A stretch of 64,000 nt of DNA from the NCBI GenBank assembly GCA_011033025.1, contig WFMF01000623.1, forward strand, positions 1 through 64,000, written 5' to 3'. The notes under the pieces were generated by a model, which did no database searches, was not told the origin of the DNA, and was given only the letters and a program-made list of their open reading frames with translations. Position 1 is the first letter of the stretch; every line of letters begins with the position of its first letter. Of the stretch, positions 45,901 through 56,419 are shown piece by piece. Both the position numbers and the translations under genes were made by a program. Source of the DNA: Beroe forskalii. Taxonomy: Eukaryota; Ctenophora; Nuda; Beroida; Beroidae.

Positions 45901-48900
45901 ATCAAGTTTTATGAAAATCGGACAACGAGAAATGCTTAAAACGGGTGTTTTCAAACTCGTATAAAATGCAATGCGTCTCTACTAGGGCACGCTCTGGGAC
46001 TCCGACACACGGACTATCTGGACGCGGTCATGGCGTCCGGGTACAAGGAGGACGCTTTTGATGTGAAGGACTTGCATAGGAAGGACAAGGAAGCCCTCAT
46101 AAAGCAGTACCCGGGGGAGGGGAGAGGTAGGAGCCAATCAGAGGGCAGGATTGGTAGCGTGCTGCGTGATGATTGGTTGAACCGTTGAATATATTCAGTT
46201 TCACAGACCTAGATAATCAATCGTCCTTTTCTAAGGATTCAAGTCTATTTTTTCTCCTTATCTTAAATAATGGTAATTATGAATCGAAAAACACGATCGA
46301 ACAATCTTTTCAGGCAGTGTAACGGAGTTGAGTATGGGCATGTCATTAGGAGTTCAGTCTCACTACTACAGGCCCCGACTACCACTGCCCAGGGAGTGTA
46401 TTAGCACCATCGACGCTGGCTTCCTTTCAGGTATAGACATTATACGAGTTCAGGTAATAAACATCCTTTCAGGTATTTACATGACATTAGAACTATTGTT
46501 TTTAATTTACAACTTGTGATGTGCAACATTTCTTTCCATTCAGTTTGAGAAGTGCCCTTTGAGGATTCTATTTATTCATTTTCATACCCATTCAATTTCT
46601 TTTGGAGCGCTTGTTGATAGGCATTTGGTAACAATTATTAAATCAATCAATTGAGTGATCAATCAATCAATTAACCACCGCTCCTCGCAGGAGGTAAGAT
46701 CTACCTGATCTCCAACACATTCGTATGGCAATACCACGCCGCCACGCTAGCCAGACTGGGGCCTCCAAAACGGCTCTCTGATGTGTTCGCAGGGTGGACT
46801 TATAGGACACGAGCAGCTTTTACAGGTGGGTAGGCTGATAGCATTAGCATAAGATAACTAACTCATGTCATAGTACATGGTTATGTGTCTAGCTCGGCCA
46901 ACTCTGTGACTCTGTGAGCAGATTAATTTTCAGAAGTTTAGCATCGGCAATACATTTTCCACGACTTTTTTATGGCAGATATACCATTTGACCATTGTTA
47001 ACAATACTTCTTTCAGTGGGTCCAAGGCTGTTCCTGATCAGCAATGAAGCAGTGTACGTATACAAACAGTTCGGTTCGGTATTCATTACCGACAAGATCT
47101 CGACACCGAACGAGTTCCTGAACGGTGGAGGCAGCACTTACGAGTTTCCTCCTATCAAAAGCGCTTTTACCATCCCTGATGAGAGCAAAGGGTACATAAC
47201 GATACTAGGTCGGTATTAGTTAAGTCGAGATCGTAAAACATTTTTATTTATTATAGAAAGTACTTTTAATGCTCTTCAAGAACTCTGACATTCTGAAATA
47301 TTGCAATTCAGTAAGTTACGTAGAAACTTTCTGCTTCATTATCCAATTTAATTTGACGATGCCTATTATAATGTCTAAAATGTACCTATGTCTCAAATTC
47401 CAATCTCCTCACACTAACAAAACATCGTCCATGTGTGATGTGACATCATATTATTACATCTCAGTGATTAGCAAGAGCGAGTATTACAAACTGCACTGGT
47501 TCAAGAAGAAGTATGTTAAGAAAGTGGAGAAGAGTGGGGATGGGACAGCTCTTATTGGAAGGGCCTTTGGGGGTGAGTAGGAGCGGATTTTAAAAATCCA
47601 TCAGAATATCGGATAGATTTGCCTCTGATATGTTGTCATTGCTACTTGAGATTTTGAGACAACCATTTTTCATACTGTACAATTTCATAGAACTAATATA
47701 ATCATTAATCAGCGTTAGAATTCGTTCATAACTCTTGCGCCTTCACTAGGTAAGGAGTTTAATGCCGCCATTCCTTACATGAGGAAAACAAAGGATGGCG
47801 AGTTCTTGGAGCTGTACAAATTCGATAGGGAGGTAAAATATATTATTAATTAAGCTTTTTCATTTCTATTTAAAATTTTTTATGAGCTTCTAAAAATTTC
47901 GCTGCCTTGGCTCTGCAGATAGTGATAAAGCCGGATACCAAATTTGCGTTTAAATTAATATTCCTACAAATCTCATCCTATTTCAGTGGGTGAAATCAGT
48001 GCAGATCTTTCCGGGAGAAGCCCGGTCTAAGGACCCAGCGGAGGAAGTTTCCAAAGCTTTCAACATCGACTCGTGGTGTCCTTCTAGCCTCAGCCAGAAA
48101 TCTTAGCTCATTTTGCAGAGTGGTGTACTTCTAGCCTCAGCCAGAAATCTTAGCTCATGTTGACATGCTGCTGAGAGCTTCAAAGATCGATTTTACTGAA
48201 TATCATAAACTTTGACTCCTTGAAACTCCTCTAAATTAAACAAGACTTATCAATGACAATAGGACAGAAGTTGAGCTGCAAAAAAACTTGATCAGAGAAT
48301 AATAAGTTTTCGCGCATGATAGGACAGGTAATTTCTTGGCGCTTATTCCGGCCTCTTTTGTCAAGTTTTAAAGCTTGAATTAGCAAAGGGCTCAAATTAT
48401 GCGCGGCCATGTATACTTTATACCCTTCTCGCATGAAATTTGTGCAATAACAATAGAACAATTACTTTCATAAAGTTTTTGCATGAACAGAAAATTTATA
48501 CCATTCATATTATGCAATGAATATTAAGATTTTTAATGAAATTGCAGAAATCTCGTTTTTAATTTGTTTCCAATTTCTATTTTCTACCTTGAGAGCTTTG
48601 GAGTTCGGCAGTTCCTTCTTCAGCAGCGATTCTTGGCCCCTGTACAGGGTAATGACGGCAATATCTTCCTTCTTAACTTTCTTTTGAGACAGCAGGGTAT
48701 CAAGGAGCTCTGATATAGCTCTAACCTGGGCAGTGTGGAATGAAAGAATCTGAGAAGTGTAGTATCTATATAGATTTCAATGGGGTGAATAGAGCTTCAA
48801 AGAACACTTCAAGTGAACTTTTAATTAGTACCGCGACTATGTCCAACCATGTCCCGACTATTCCCAAACTATTCCTCAACCATGCCCCAACTACTCAACT

Positions 48901-51900
48901 ACTCAACTAGGCCCAAATTAAAGCAAACTAACCTCAGCACTGTTGGAGCAGCTATCCCCAAAGGAAGTTTCAGTCCCAGCAACACTGATGAACGTGAGGG
49001 GAGGTATGGGCAGGAGTGAAGTGATGGCGTCATCAGTCTCGTTACCATTAGCAACGCCACTGGTCACGTGCTCCTTGGTCACGTGATATTTCGTCGCATG
49101 ACCATCCTTCAGCTCGCCCGAATAGAACAAGGAGTTTGAAATGCTGGAGATGGCAGAGGGACATCTGTATTGCGTGCTGTGAGAATGGTGGTTATTGTCT
49201 GATCGGCTCCGCATTGGTTTAGACCCACACCTTCCGGGCTGCGGGCCAAACCGGTTAAATGGCGTGGCTCGCACCCTCGGAAGTATGCCAAAATGACTCG
49301 ATAGGCGGGGTGCGTGCCCAATGTCTATGAATCTTAGAATCTACAAGTCCCAAAAGCACCTACTTTAGCATCACAGTAGGGTATCCGAGCTTGATGAGTC
49401 TATCAAACAGTGTCTGTTCTAGCCCCGGTGCCCACTCCCCCCTGACATGCTGTGTTTCTACAGTGGGAGGCAGTTGCTGGGGGTCTCCAACTAGCAGCAG
49501 GTGCTTACAGCTGGCGTAGATCAGGGGGAGTAAGGAGGAGGGTTCTGTTATCTGAGAGGGATATCAGAGGGAGTAATGAGGAGGGTTCTGTGATCTGAGA
49601 GGGATATCAGAGGGAGTAAGGAGGAGGGTTCTGTTATCTGTGAGGGATATCAGAGGGAGTAGGGAGGAGGGTTCTGTGATCTGAGAGGGATATCAGAGGG
49701 AGTAAGGAGGAGGGTTCTGTGATCTGAGAGGGATATCAGAGGGATTAGGGAGGAGGGTTCTGTGATCTGAGAGGGATATCAGAGGGAGTAATGGGGAGGG
49801 TTCTGTGATCTGAGAGGGATATCAGAGGGAGTAAGGAGGAGGGTTCTGTGATCTGAGGGGGATATCAGAGGGAGTAATGAGGAGGGTTCTGTGATCTGAG
49901 AGGGATATCAGAGGGAGTAATGAGGAGGGTTCTGTGATCTGAGAGGATATCAGGGGAGTAATGAGGAGGTTCTGTGATCTGAGAGGATATCAGAGGAGTA
50001 GGGAGGAGGGTTCTGTGATCTGAGAGGGATATCAGAGGGAGTAATGAGGAGGGTTCTGTGATCTGAGGGGATATCAGAGGAGTAAGGAGGAGGGTTCTGT
50101 GATCTGAGGGGATATCAGAGGGAGTAATGAGGAGGGTTCTGTGATCTGAGAGGGATATCAGAGGGAGTAATGAGGAGGGTTCTGTGATCTGAGAGGGATA
50201 TCAGAGGGAGTAGGGAGGAGGGTTCTGTGATCTGAGAGGGATTTCAGAGGGAGTAATGAGGAGGGTTCTGTGATCTGAGAGGGATATCAGAGGGAGTAGA
50301 GAGGAGGGTTCTGTTATCTGAGAGGGATATCAGAGGGAGTAAGGAGGAGGGTTCTGTGATCTGAGAGGGGTGGGAGGGGGTAATGAGGAGGGTTCTGTGA
50401 TCTGAGGGGGATATCAGAGGGAGTAAGGAGGAGGGTTCTGTGATCTGAGAGGGATATCAGAGGGAGTAATGAGGAGGGTTCTGTGATCTGAGAGGGATAT
50501 CAGAGGGAGTAATGAGGAGGGTTCTGTGATCTGAGAGGGATATCAGAGGGAGTAATGAGGAGGGTTCTGTGATCTGAGAGGGATATCAGAGGGAGTAGGG
50601 AGGAGGGTTCTGTGATCTGAGAGGGATATCAGAGGGAGTAATGAGGAGGGTTCTGTGATCTGAGAGGATATCAGAGGGAGTAATGAGGAGGGTTCTGTGA
50701 TCTGAAGGGGATATCAGAGGGGGTAATGAGGAGGGTTCTGTGATCTGAGAGGGATATCAGAGGGAGTAATGAGGAGGGTTCTGTGATCTGAGAAGGATAT
50801 CAGAGGGAGTAGGGAGGAGGGTTCTGTGATCTGAGAGGGATATCAGAGGGGGTAATGAGGAGGGTTCTGTGATCTGAGAGGGATATCAGAGGGAGTAAGG
50901 AGGAGGGTTCTGTGATCTGAGAGGGATATCAGAGGGAGTAATGAGGAGGGTTCTGTGATCTGAGAGGGATATCAGAGGGAGTAGGGAGGAGGGTTCTGTG
51001 ATCTGGAGAGGGATATCGAGGGAGTATGAGGAGGGTTCTGTGATCTGAGAGGGATATCAGAGGGAGTAATGAGGAGGGTTCTGTGATCTGAGAGGGATAT
51101 CAGTAAGGGGAGGGGTTCTGTGATCTGAGAGGGATATCAGAGGGAGTAAGGAGGAGGGTTCTGATCTGAGAGGATCAGAGGGAGGGATATCTGGGAGAGG
51201 GAGGAGGAGGGTTCTGTGATCTGAGAGTAATGAGGAGGGTTCTGTGATCTGAGAGGGATATCAGAGGGAGTAAGGAGGAGGGTTCTGTGATCTGAGAGGG
51301 ATATCAGAGGGAGTAATGAGGAGGGTTCTGTGATCTGAGAGGGATATCAGAGGGAGTAAGGAGGAGGGTTCTGTGATCTGAGAGGGATATCAGAGGGAGT
51401 AAGGAGGAGGGTTCTGTGATCTGAGAGGGATATCAGAGGGAGTAATGAGGAGGGTTCTGTGATCTGAGAGGATATCAGAGGGTAATGAGGAGGGTTCTGT
51501 GATCTGAGAGGATATCAGAGGGAGTAAGGAGGAGGGTTCTGTGATCTGAGAGGGATATCAGAGGGTTCTGGGAGTATGAGGAGGGTTCTGTGATCTGAGA
51601 GGGATATCAGAGGGAGTAAGGAGGATATCAGTAATGAGGGGAGTAAGGAGGAGGGTTCTGTGATCTGAGAGGGATATCAGAGGGAGTAAGGAGGAGGGTT
51701 CTGTGATCTGAGAGGGATATCAGAGGGAGTAATGAGGAGGGTTCTGTGATCTGAGAGGGATATCAGAGGGAGTAATGAGGAGGGTTCTGTGATCTGAGAG
51801 GGATATCAGAGGGAGTAAGGAGGAGGGTTCTGTGATCTGATCTGAGAGGATATCAGAGGGAGTAATGAGAGGGTAAGGAGGAGGGTTCTGTGATCTGAGA

Positions 51901-54900
51901 GGGATATCAGAGGGAGTAATGAGGAGGGTTCTGTGATCTGAGAGGGATATCAGAGGGAGTAAGGAGGGTTCTGTGATCTGAGAGGGATATCAGAGGGAGT
52001 AATGAGGAGGGTTCTGTGATCTGAGAGGGATATCAGAGGGAGTAAGGAGGAGGGTTCTGTGATCTGAGAGGGATATCAGAGGGAGTAATGAGGAGGGTTC
52101 TGTGATCTGAGAGGGATATCAGAGGGAGTAAGGAGGAGGGTTCTGTGATCTGAGAGGGATATCAGAGGGGAGTAATGAGGAGGGTTCTGTGATCTGAGAG
52201 GGATATCAGAGGAGTAATGAGGAGGGTTCTGTGATCTGAGAGGGATATCGAGGGAGTAAGGAGGAGGGTTCTGTGATCTGAGAGGGAGGGATATCAATCA
52301 GAGGGAGGAGGGTTCTGTGATCTGAGAGGGATATCAGAGGGGGTTATATTGACAGGGGGAGTACAATATGGGGGGGTATCATGACTATGACGTTTTATTG
52401 CCTGAATATTGACACTACATAACTGTGGAACTTGGAGTGGTCAGAGAGAAATAACTGGAAGCGAGGTAAGCATGCCACCCTATATCCTGCTCACCTGTGA
52501 GACCTCGTCAAACAGGACAATGTCGTGTCTTGAAACCCCTGGGGAGGAGGCACAGGTTGTTCCCACCACTTGGAATCTGTCCAAGATTCCACGTACCTGC
52601 TCCTAAAAGATTGCAAAGTTAATATTATAAGGGGATTTGGTCTGTGACCACTGACCAGTCATCTGACACAACCTGGAAGAGTTGGCGATAATTCGGCAGA
52701 CTACGGAAACGGGTGCCGACTTACCACCAACCTTGTAAATATTTAGCTTGACTCCTGATCTATGTTTTTAACATTTGGTGCATTTTGGGAGCACAAAGGA
52801 GGCTTGCTTTCTTCTTCGAGATTACAAGGTGAATGAGGATTAAGGGGTTTGGTTGGGCCTATCACCAGTCGTCCGAGAGGATGTAGGTTGACAGAATCCT
52901 AAACGCACCCTACCCTCGGTCCATTTTGAGTAAATCAAAAATACTGACGCAGATTCACTGAAAGTGCGGAACTTGGTCATGCAGAAGCATGATCACTTGG
53001 GGTTCTCCTTATGTAAATTATCGAGAAGTAATCAATAATTAATTAAAAGGTAGTTTCATCATGAATTCCAAGAACTAAATCTTAATTAAATTTAAAGTTG
53101 GCGAATTACCATATTATAACAAACCATTATTCTGTGAGAACAATGGAGAAACGGTTTGTTATTAATCAAATAATCAAATAGCGAAAAGTCATGAGGTGGG
53201 AACAATTGAAAGCATAATTCAAATCTGAACTATTCTACACACCAAATCTGAACGACTATAACAGTCAACAAGCACACACGTGGATTGCTATTTCTATTCC
53301 TCGTGTTGCTTCATTCAAACAATTTATGTTCCGTCCTGCTAGAACCTACGGTTTCACCAACTGGAACCAAAGGAGACTTTTCTCGGATTGATGTTCGTAT
53401 TCATATTGTCAAAATTTGCTAAATACGATTTTATAATCCTACCTCTTATTGTAAAATCCCACATTTTCGAACCCCAAAAATTTCGATCGCCAGAATTGTC
53501 CCACATGAAGACATGAATATTTCTCGTAGCATATCGATCGCACATTGAATACCAATGACTTGTTTGACCAGGCGACAAACTATCTCCCAATGGAATTCTG
53601 GGCAATCTAACGCTTATAATTATTCCTGCAGGGTAACATTTCATCTGCACCCATGTCCCATTCACAACCTTTACATGATTCAAAGTCGTTTCCTCAGCAT
53701 GCAAATTTCATCGGTTCCCGTCAGCATTGAGAACCTTCCCATGATTCACTTAGAGTAATTCAGAGTCAGCGTGCGTTGCTTCAGCATGCAAGGGTGCATT
53801 ATACCTCTACGTACAGGGCCTTGGGTATCTTATTTAACAAATACCCATTTGCATTTATAAAAGAAAATCTAGCGTTGGAGACGGCGATCTGGAACGAGTA
53901 GCAAGATAGATTTAAAGGAAAATCCAAGCTCAGTGGATCATTAAAATACGCCGCACTGTCTTGCACGCGACCACTGGGAGAGGGGGTTTAATAAACTGCT
54001 GATGCATTGTTCTCATTGGCTCGATATATGTTCTGGGCAGATATAAATAATCATAGAGAGGCTCACTGAATAAATATGAGCAAGGGAAGAGGCTTGAGGA
54101 GGGATAACGAGGGAGTTTAATTTGTAATTTACTGATTTAGTTTACGTGTTTAAGTCGCCCAAACTCATTCACACGGAAAATGCTGGTGTTTTTTGCGAAC
54201 AGTCGACAGAAACTCAGAGCTAATAGCCTCGTTAGCTCAATTCACATGGAGAGATATGACGACTCCTATAATATGTAAAATATTTAAGATATGAAAGATC
54301 TTACATATCCCTGACTGTGAATTGCTATTGAGGCTGTTAGGGTTGGATTTTATATCGACTGAATCACCAGGGAACTCTGGCATTTCCCAATACTTCCCAG
54401 CTTATAATCTCAGGAAGATAAGTTATAAAATGATCGCTCTAAAAATGTATTCTATTATATTTAAAGATTCTCAGATTCAACAATCTGGAAGTTATTTAGA
54501 TTTTTCGAAGAATCATGTCTAGCGTTTTAATCCAGTGAAAATTTATTGTTAGAATGACAAATAGGCTAGGTTAGATTAAGATATATATATCATATTGGAT
54601 ACTAACTTCAAAGGAAGCAAACTTTTTGCCGAGATTGAGTTTGGAAGTCACCAGAATCCTGTGCTGAGACCCCTCAATAACACGCACCAGGATGAGGATC
54701 AGTACTGCCAACATGAAGCTCTTACCAGACCCAAACACTCCGTGAACGCAAAGCACAATAACTGGGAGCATGGGTCGGCGTCATGGGTTGGAGCAACATG
54801 GGTAGGGGACCAAAATAAAGGGAACGGGTTGGGATCATGGGTTGGGATAATGGGTTTGGATCATGGATTGAGATAATGGGTTGAGGCCATGGGTTGGGAT

Positions 54901-56218
54901 CATGGTTTAGGGCCATGGGTTTGGGTTGGGATCATGGTTTAGGGTCATGGGTTGGGGTCATGGGTTGGGATCATGGGTTGGGATCATGAGTTGGGGTCAT
55001 GGGTTGGAAGCTTGGGAAGCTTGGGTTGGGGTCATGGGTTGGGATCATGGAAACCTTTGATTAAATTCCATATCATTATACTGGTGGTGCTGCTTAATTA
55101 AACTTTCTAAACCTCATAATTTCGTGTTTAATCACCTGAAACTATTGCAATCAGCCGCAGTTATAGGTATCTCAAATCCTCCAATGCACTACCACGGCAA
55201 TGATTGAATGGTAATTAATTATACCAGGGTTATGGTAATTAATATGCTAACGACATAACAATGGAGGAAGAAGGTGGGCAATTGTTCCAGGTAATTGGAA
55301 TAGTTTTCTTGGTGAAGTAAGGTGTTTCATGAGGCCCCGACCTATGAATTTAAATATTCATAGCTTAGGTTTTACCGTTCATCTCATTAGCGCCTAGCGG
55401 CAATTTCTTATCTCTCACATTTTATCTTACATAGAAACTTGCCCACATACAAAACCAAAGAAACTAGCAGGCCTAGATTGATCGTCCCATGCTTTGCATA
55501 TTAGACCACGACCTAGATTGATTGTCCCATGCTTTGCATATTAGACCACGACCTATATTGATTGTCCCTTGCTTTGCATATTAGACCATGCCTTAATTGG
55601 GTCCACGCCACATGCCATGTGCCTAATTGGATCCGTGGTGAAGAATCTCATTACTTGACCTTTTTAAAATAGTGCAGTTACCGTTAGCGTGGAAGTAACA
55701 CAAAGGCCAGCATTTCGGAGAAGCCCTGTGAATCTCATTACTTGACCTTTTCATGCGAATCATCAAACAGCGACTGCCACAGGCTATTCCAAAGCGCCTG
55801 TTGTTCATACTTAATTTATCACATCATTAAACGTTTTCAAGTTGCTCCCTCCTAAGTGCAGTTAGTATTTTCAAGTTGCTCCCTCTAAGTGTAGTATTAC
55901 TGTTAGTGGGTGACGAGTGGTTTAAGGTTTAAAGTTCAAAGGAAGGGGGCGTGTGCAGGGTGGGGGGAAGGGAAGAGAAGAGGTTTGGGAAGGGTGGTGG
56001 TAGAGATGAGGTCAGGGGACAAAGAGGTCCCCTTAACCGTGTAGTTGTAACTGTTAGAGAAGTTTTAAGTGGAGTTACCGTTGGAGAGGGAGTTCACGAA
56101 GGCTAGCACTGCCTCCTCTTGTTTCTCGTTGAGCTGGTACTCCCGACACATCGTCATACAAACATCCCCCACATTCTCCACTAGCGGTATAGACATGTCA
56201 CTTGTAGGTAGCTCCAAC
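39947..56218 (-). CDS. ZGRF1: ZGRF1-like superfamily 1 DNA helicase (C-terminal helicase domain)
   Basis: ZGRF1 is a 5'-3' DNA helicase that promotes homologous recombination and crosslink repair. Exons: 56,079-56,218, 54,607-54,761, 52,495-52,602, 49,364-49,551, 48,933-49,176, 48,588-48,725, about 40,236-40,398, 39,947-40,056. Motifs in order: REYQLNEKQEEAV (Q motif), HGVFGSGKS (Walker A), LFDEVSQITEP (motif II), LLVGDPQQLPPTV (III), TQYRCPSAIS (IV), ISTVDAVQGAEKPVIILSCVR (V), RVNVALTRAKEHLIILG (VI), then QLWGTIIQICADRG close to the stop. I did not find the exon(s) between motif I and II (about 60 residues, expected at 52,603-54,606). The N-terminal GRF-finger half would lie upstream of 56,218, possibly beyond the window. 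Intron 40,399-48,587 contains a whole gene on the other strand. Confidence 0.88.
40378..40555. repeat. Degenerate copies of a helicase exon 5' end
   Basis: The exon start with its acceptor (antisense CAGCGTCCACAGTCGAAATC) recurs degenerately at about 40,460 (CACGTCCACAGTGGATATC) and 40,513 (CAGCGTCCGCTGCGGATATC), separated by GGTTACAG-type repeats. Confidence 0.65.
41115..48106 (+). CDS. Secreted matrix metalloproteinase with extra N-terminal and inserted modules
   Basis: Eighteen exons: 41,115-41,181, 41,370-41,435, 41,600-42,064, 42,267-42,430, 42,500-42,607, 42,639-42,701, 42,956-43,896, 44,050-44,270, 44,506-44,616, 44,781-45,128, 45,423-45,810, 45,986-46,126, 46,314-46,430, 46,691-46,825, 47,017-47,208, 47,465-47,572, 47,750-47,832, 47,987-48,106. 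About 1,279 residues against 450-650 usual. Order: signal peptide; ~155-residue beta-rich module (exon 3); ephrin-receptor-like Cys repeat (exon 4); region ending VFEVEVFGE, like a galactose-binding domain; peptidoglycan-binding-type prodomain with cysteine switch EEPRCGVKD; a second ~153-residue module (exons 9-10); furin site RKKR|D; catalytic domain with HETGHALGLRH and a Met-turn (VMAS); hemopexin domain bounded by Cys (ECIST...DSWC). Exons 4 and 10 each need one extra base in a G run. Confidence 0.9.
41395..41487. repeat. Tandem duplication of an exon 3' end and its donor
   Basis: The end of metalloproteinase exon 2 with its donor (CAATGTCTTCCCCACATCA...GAAG|GTGAGAT) occurs twice, 51 bp apart, giving two usable donors (41,436 and 41,487). 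Confidence 0.85.
42105..42215. repeat. Short duplications before metalloproteinase exon 4
   Basis: GCACTCGGCT...CCCCTCGTGCAATTA occurs twice (about 42,137 and 42,176). GGGGAGCACCTAT at 42,110 repeats an inner part of exon 4 (42,281). Confidence 0.6.
44271..44505. other. Intron with AACCGTAACC-type inverted repeats
   Basis: Contains several degenerate copies of CGGTTAACCG and ACCGTTTA in both orientations, likely a small transposon remnant between metalloproteinase exons 8 and 9. Confidence 0.45.
45344..45421 (-). repeat. tRNA-like sequence abutting a splice acceptor
   Basis: Read on the minus strand it starts GGGGAGTTGGTGTAATGGTA (A-box-like) and contains GGGTTCGATTCC (B-box/T-loop). The T and anticodon stems do not pair well, so I read it as a tRNA-derived SINE head or pseudogene rather than a tRNA gene. 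Its 5' end is exactly at the AG of metalloproteinase exon 11, so the acceptor pyrimidines come from it. Confidence 0.6.
48073..48160. repeat. Tandem duplication of the metalloproteinase terminal exon end
   Basis: TGGTGT(C/A)CTTCTAGCCTC...AAATCTTAGCTCAT occurs twice, 47 bp apart. The first copy encodes CPSSLSQKS-stop, the second lies in the 3' UTR. Confidence 0.85.
49552..52345. repeat. 43-bp minisatellite of about 64 units derived from a splice acceptor
   Basis: Unit AGGGAGTAATGAGGAGGGTT + CTGTGATCTGAGAGGGATATCAG (43 bp), with scattered shorter or longer units. It fills almost the whole intron upstream of helicase exon 49,364-49,551. It is continuous with that exon's start: on the minus strand each unit reads CTCTCAG|ATCACAGAACCC, a copy of the true acceptor CTCTCAG|ATAACAGAACCC and the following codons of ITEPSSLLPLI. 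43 is not a multiple of three. Confidence 0.95.
52620..54600. other. Helicase intron region, expected exon not found
   Basis: The segment between helicase motifs Ia and II should be coded here, but I could not identify an exon with the family's NVAVDR-type motif. 53,440-53,510 is a fragment of the CCCCAAAATTTCGATC MITE family. Confidence 0.4.
54830..55055. repeat. 14-bp minisatellite near the Walker A exon acceptor
   Basis: About 15 degenerate units of GGGTTGGGATCATG, lying on the acceptor side of helicase exon 54,607-54,761. Related CATGGGTCGGCGTCATGGG sequence reaches the acceptor itself. Confidence 0.8.
55467..55618. repeat. Tandem repeat of about 42 bp, 3-4 units
   Basis: Units of CCTAGATTGATCGTCCCATG + CTTTGCATATTAGACCACGA. 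It lies in the helicase intron. Confidence 0.8.
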
Positions 56219-56231
56219 CTGAAATAATTAG

Positions 56232-56312
56232 GAGTTGTTGCCATGGTTACCAGTTTGTTGCCATGGTCACCATGGTCTGTTGCCATGGTCAACGGTATGT
56301 TGTCATGAGCTG
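56232..56312. repeat. About 20-bp tandem repeat beside a helicase acceptor
   Basis: Four imperfect units of TGTTGCCATGGTCACCA within 15 bp of the acceptor of helicase exon 56,079-56,218. Confidence 0.7.
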
Positions 56313-56419
56313 AACATTAATTGTTGTTATTTCTTACATTCTAAATCTATATTTTCGCTCCATCGCACTAATCAGTAACCTGAAATTAGAATAGAGATAC
56401 ACCTAAAGCTAAAAGCTTG

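Noticed and set aside
48231..48461. A 76-codon minus-strand frame in the helicase intron
   Set aside because: No family match, AT-rich composition, and the flanking helicase exons join in phase without it.
53354..53704. A 116-codon minus-strand frame as the missing helicase exon
   Set aside because: It contains no helicase motif and overlaps a MITE fragment.
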